From assembly GCA_022823945.1 (NCBI GenBank), contig JAJEBK010000011.1, positions 1 through 64,000 on the forward strand: DNA of 64,000 nt, in the 5' to 3' direction. This DNA comes from Anaerolineae bacterium (GTDB lineage Bacteria; Chloroflexota; Anaerolineae; Aggregatilineales; Phototrophicaceae). The position numbers and the translations under genes were made by a program. The notes under the pieces were generated by a model. The model searched no databases and was not told the DNA's origin. It saw nothing but the letters and a program-made list of their open reading frames with translations. Numbering within the stretch: the first letter of the stretch is position 1; each line of letters opens with the position of its first letter. This document shows positions 62,094-64,000 of the stretch, piece by piece.

Positions 62094-63884
62094 TTAGCTA
62101 GGTTTGCGCACGATATGCGAGCCCAGCACCAGCATGTCGATATCGCTGTTGCGAAAGGTATTGTAGGCTTCGCGCGGGGTGTTGACGATGGGCTCGCCTC
62201 GCAGATTGAACGAAGTATTCAGCACAACTGGCACGCCGGTTGCCTCGCCAAATGTCTTGACGATGTCGTAATATCGGGCGTTGGTGTGACGGTCGATGGA
62301 TTGCAGGCGGCCTGTGCCTTCGTGATTAACAGCATGAATCTGGTCTTGCTTGTCATCTTTGATAGGCGCGACCATCAGCATATAACGCGGCGAGTCATGT
62401 TCGGCCACCTGGGGATAATCGAAGTATTCCAGGGCGCGCTCCCGCAAGACGACCGGCGCAAAGGGGCGGAAAGGCTCGCGGAATTTGATCTTGGTATTGA
62501 CGATTTCTTTCATATCCGCCCCGCGTGGATCTGCCAGGATGCTGCGGTTGCCCAGCGCGCGCGGTCCCCATTCAAAACGGCCTTGATGAAAGCCAATGAC
62601 TTGTTGCTGCGTCAGCGCGTCGACAATGCGCTCGGTGAGTTTGGTTTCGTCTGTGTAGCTCTCGTAGGGCAACTGCGCTTCATCCAGGAAGGCGCGGCAC
62701 TCGCCATCGCTGTAGCTGCGCCCATAATAGGCGTGCTCTTGTACCCATTTGCGCGGCTTGCCCAGTAGCACATGCCAAGCCCAAAGCGCCGCCCCCAAAG
62801 CGCCGCCATCATCGCCTGCCGCCGGTTGAATCCATAACTCCTTGAAAGGCGTCTCATTGAGAATTCGCCAGTTGGCTTTGGTATTCAGCGCCACCCCGCC
62901 AGCCATGACCAGTTTGTCCAGGCCCGTCTTTTGCTGCAGGTAGGTCGCGGTCTGGATGAGCGTGTCTTCTGTGAAGCGCTGGATGCTGGCGGCGACATCG
63001 GCATAATACTGATTGGACTTCATGGTCGCCCGCTCAGAGCGGCGTTCCGGGTTGGTGCGCGCAGTGAAGAAGTCGGCTTCGGCATTGCGCTGGTCGCCAA
63101 AGAGCTCCAGGAACTTGCGGCTGTAGCTGCGATTCGCCGAGCGGTGAAAGTCGAAATAATCCATATTCAGCTGGAATGCGCCGCTGGACGGGTCAACCTG
63201 AGCCAGCTTGGCGAGCTTGTCCAGGTAGCGCGGCTCGCCATACGGGCTCATGCCCATCACCTTGTATTCGCCATTGTTGACGCGGAAGCCCAGCCAGGCG
63301 GTGAATGTTGAATACAGCAAGCCCAGGGAATGCGGGAAGCGCTGTTCTGCAAAGAGCTCAATGGCAGCCGGCGCATCGTCTTCATCACCGAGGCTGCTCT
63401 TGCCCGTGCCCAGCGTGGTCGTCGTCCATTCGCCGACGCCGTCCACGGTCAGGATTGCCGCGTCTTTGAACGGGCAGGCGAAGTAGGCGCTGGCAGCGTG
63501 GCTCATGTGGTGATCGCAAAAGAGCACCTTGCTGTAGGGTACGCCGATGCCACGCGCTACATGACTGCGCACCCACAGCTTGTCCCCCAGCCAGGTCATC
63601 ATGGATTCACGCCAAAATCCCAGCGAGCGCGGGAAGCCATTCAGCGCAGTTTGCAAGATGCGCTCGAACTTCAGCAGCGGTTTTTCATAAAATACGACAT
63701 ATTCGAGGTCGCTCGGACTGATGCCGGCTTGCTCAAGGCAAAATTGCGCGGCCAGTTTGGGAAAGTCGCTGTCGTGCTTCACACGCGAAAAGCGCTCTTC
63801 CATCGCCGCCGCCACCAGTGCGCCATCTTTGATCAGGGCGGCCGCCGAATCGTGATAAAAGGCTGAGATGCCGAGGATGTACAT
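62094..63884 (-). CDS. Carbamoyltransferase, NodU/CmcH family
   Basis: 596 residues from the ATG at 63884, where the family N terminus begins (MYILGISAFYHDSAAALI). The N-terminal ASKHA-like domain has the metal-site HHMSHAASAYF near residue 130 and TVDGVGEWTTT near 155. The C-terminal YrdC-like part carries GGVALNTKANWRI, GDDGGALGAA, GRFEWGPRALGNRSILADPR and LNTSFNLRGEPIV. Such enzymes place a carbamoyl group from carbamoyl phosphate on sugars or secondary metabolites; the acceptor is unknown. It starts two bases after the stop of the partial upstream gene. Confidence 0.9.
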   Translation of the reverse strand: MYILGISAFYHDSAAALIKDGALVAAAMEERFSRVKHDSDFPKLAAQFCLEQAGISPSDLEYVVFYEKPLLKFERILQTALNGFPRSLGFWRESMMTWLGDKLWVRSHVARGIGVPYSKVLFCDHHMSHAASAYFACPFKDAAILTVDGVGEWTTTTLGTGKSSLGDEDDAPAAIELFAEQRFPHSLGLLYSTFTAWLGFRVNNGEYKVMGMSPYGEPRYLDKLAKLAQVDPSSGAFQLNMDYFDFHRSANRSYSRKFLELFGDQRNAEADFFTARTNPERRSERATMKSNQYYADVAASIQRFTEDTLIQTATYLQQKTGLDKLVMAGGVALNTKANWRILNETPFKELWIQPAAGDDGGALGAALWAWHVLLGKPRKWVQEHAYYGRSYSDGECRAFLDEAQLPYESYTDETKLTERIVDALTQQQVIGFHQGRFEWGPRALGNRSILADPRGADMKEIVNTKIKFREPFRPFAPVVLRERALEYFDYPQVAEHDSPRYMLMVAPIKDDKQDQIHAVNHEGTGRLQSIDRHTNARYYDIVKTFGEATGVPVVLNTSFNLRGEPIVNTPREAYNTFRNSDIDMLVLGSHIVRKPS

Positions 63885-63886
63885 GG

Positions 63887-64000
63887 CTAGCCTTGCTGCC
63901 GCGCCGAATCGATATCGGAGGGCACTGGCTCGCGCTGCAGCCAAACCACCGATTTGCTTTTGATGCGCAGCGGGTCCATGAAAAGCGCCGACAACAAGCC
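63887..64000 (-). CDS. C-terminal fragment of probable SxtJ-like membrane protein
   Basis: Only the last 37 codons are in the window, ending in TAG at 63887. The visible sequence includes GLLSALFMDPLRIKSK and VVWLQREPVP. The pattern of a hydrophobic end, then DPL and an aromatic residue before Arg-Glu, resembles the C terminus of SxtJ family proteins, which often neighbour NodU/CmcH carbamoyltransferases and DUF5989. The match is short and the call tentative. Confidence 0.4.
   Translation of the reverse strand, partial: GLLSALFMDPLRIKSKSVVWLQREPVPSDIDSARQQG

Overview
The window looks like a chromosomal segment of a Chloroflexota bacterium, probably Anaerolineae-like. This is inferred from the moderately high G+C coding style, frequent GTG and TTG starts, secreted proteins with Pro/Thr-rich linkers joined to LysM or Fn3 modules, and family-typical operons. 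No marker search could be run. Gene density is very high, most genes are housekeeping, and there is no sign of a prophage, integron or CRISPR array.

Layout. 1-1194 is the 5' part of a secreted Fn3-repeat protein running off the left edge. 1379-12002 is a long minus-strand block led by alaS: alaS, a membrane protein of the baseplate-J/gp47 type, ruvX, a C39-like/TPR membrane protein, murJ, an MBL hydrolase, a phosphatase-superfamily enzyme and an MFS transporter. tyrS and a CoA-transferase beta subunit follow on the plus strand, then ctpA-secG-solute-binding protein on the minus strand, then the CoA-transferase alpha subunit. 18471-22477 is a TPP-riboswitch-controlled thiamine importer (thiBPQ). 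purH faces the yajC-secD-secF operon. 27064-35862 is an envelope region: a CARDB-type secreted protein, a NERD-like protein, a GT39-type glycosyltransferase and three LysM proteins. 35925-38947 holds valS with a T-box leader behind a tRNA-Thr gene. mutL faces a dgt/protein-kinase pair.

43470-48676 is a sugar operon (binding protein, two permeases, class II aldolase, ADP-dependent sugar kinase family protein). selB and a coiled-coil protein follow on the minus strand. 51878-54894 is a histidine operon (hisHAFIE) preceded by a 19-codon leader peptide with three consecutive His codons and a terminator, so it is probably attenuated. Next come a double-thioredoxin secreted protein, a thioesterase, an acyl-CoA ligase, tRNA-Arg and gyrB. 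The right edge holds a carbamoyltransferase cassette with DUF5989 and a probable SxtJ-like protein cut by the window end.

The most noteworthy observations are: the his attenuator; a dispersed C/G-rich repeat family, one copy of which has terminal inverted repeats; a LysM/TIM-barrel protein whose two expected catalytic glutamates are replaced; a bacterial ADP-dependent sugar kinase in a sugar operon; a MutL with a degenerate endonuclease site; and convergent gene pairs packed so tightly that there is no room for conventional terminators.
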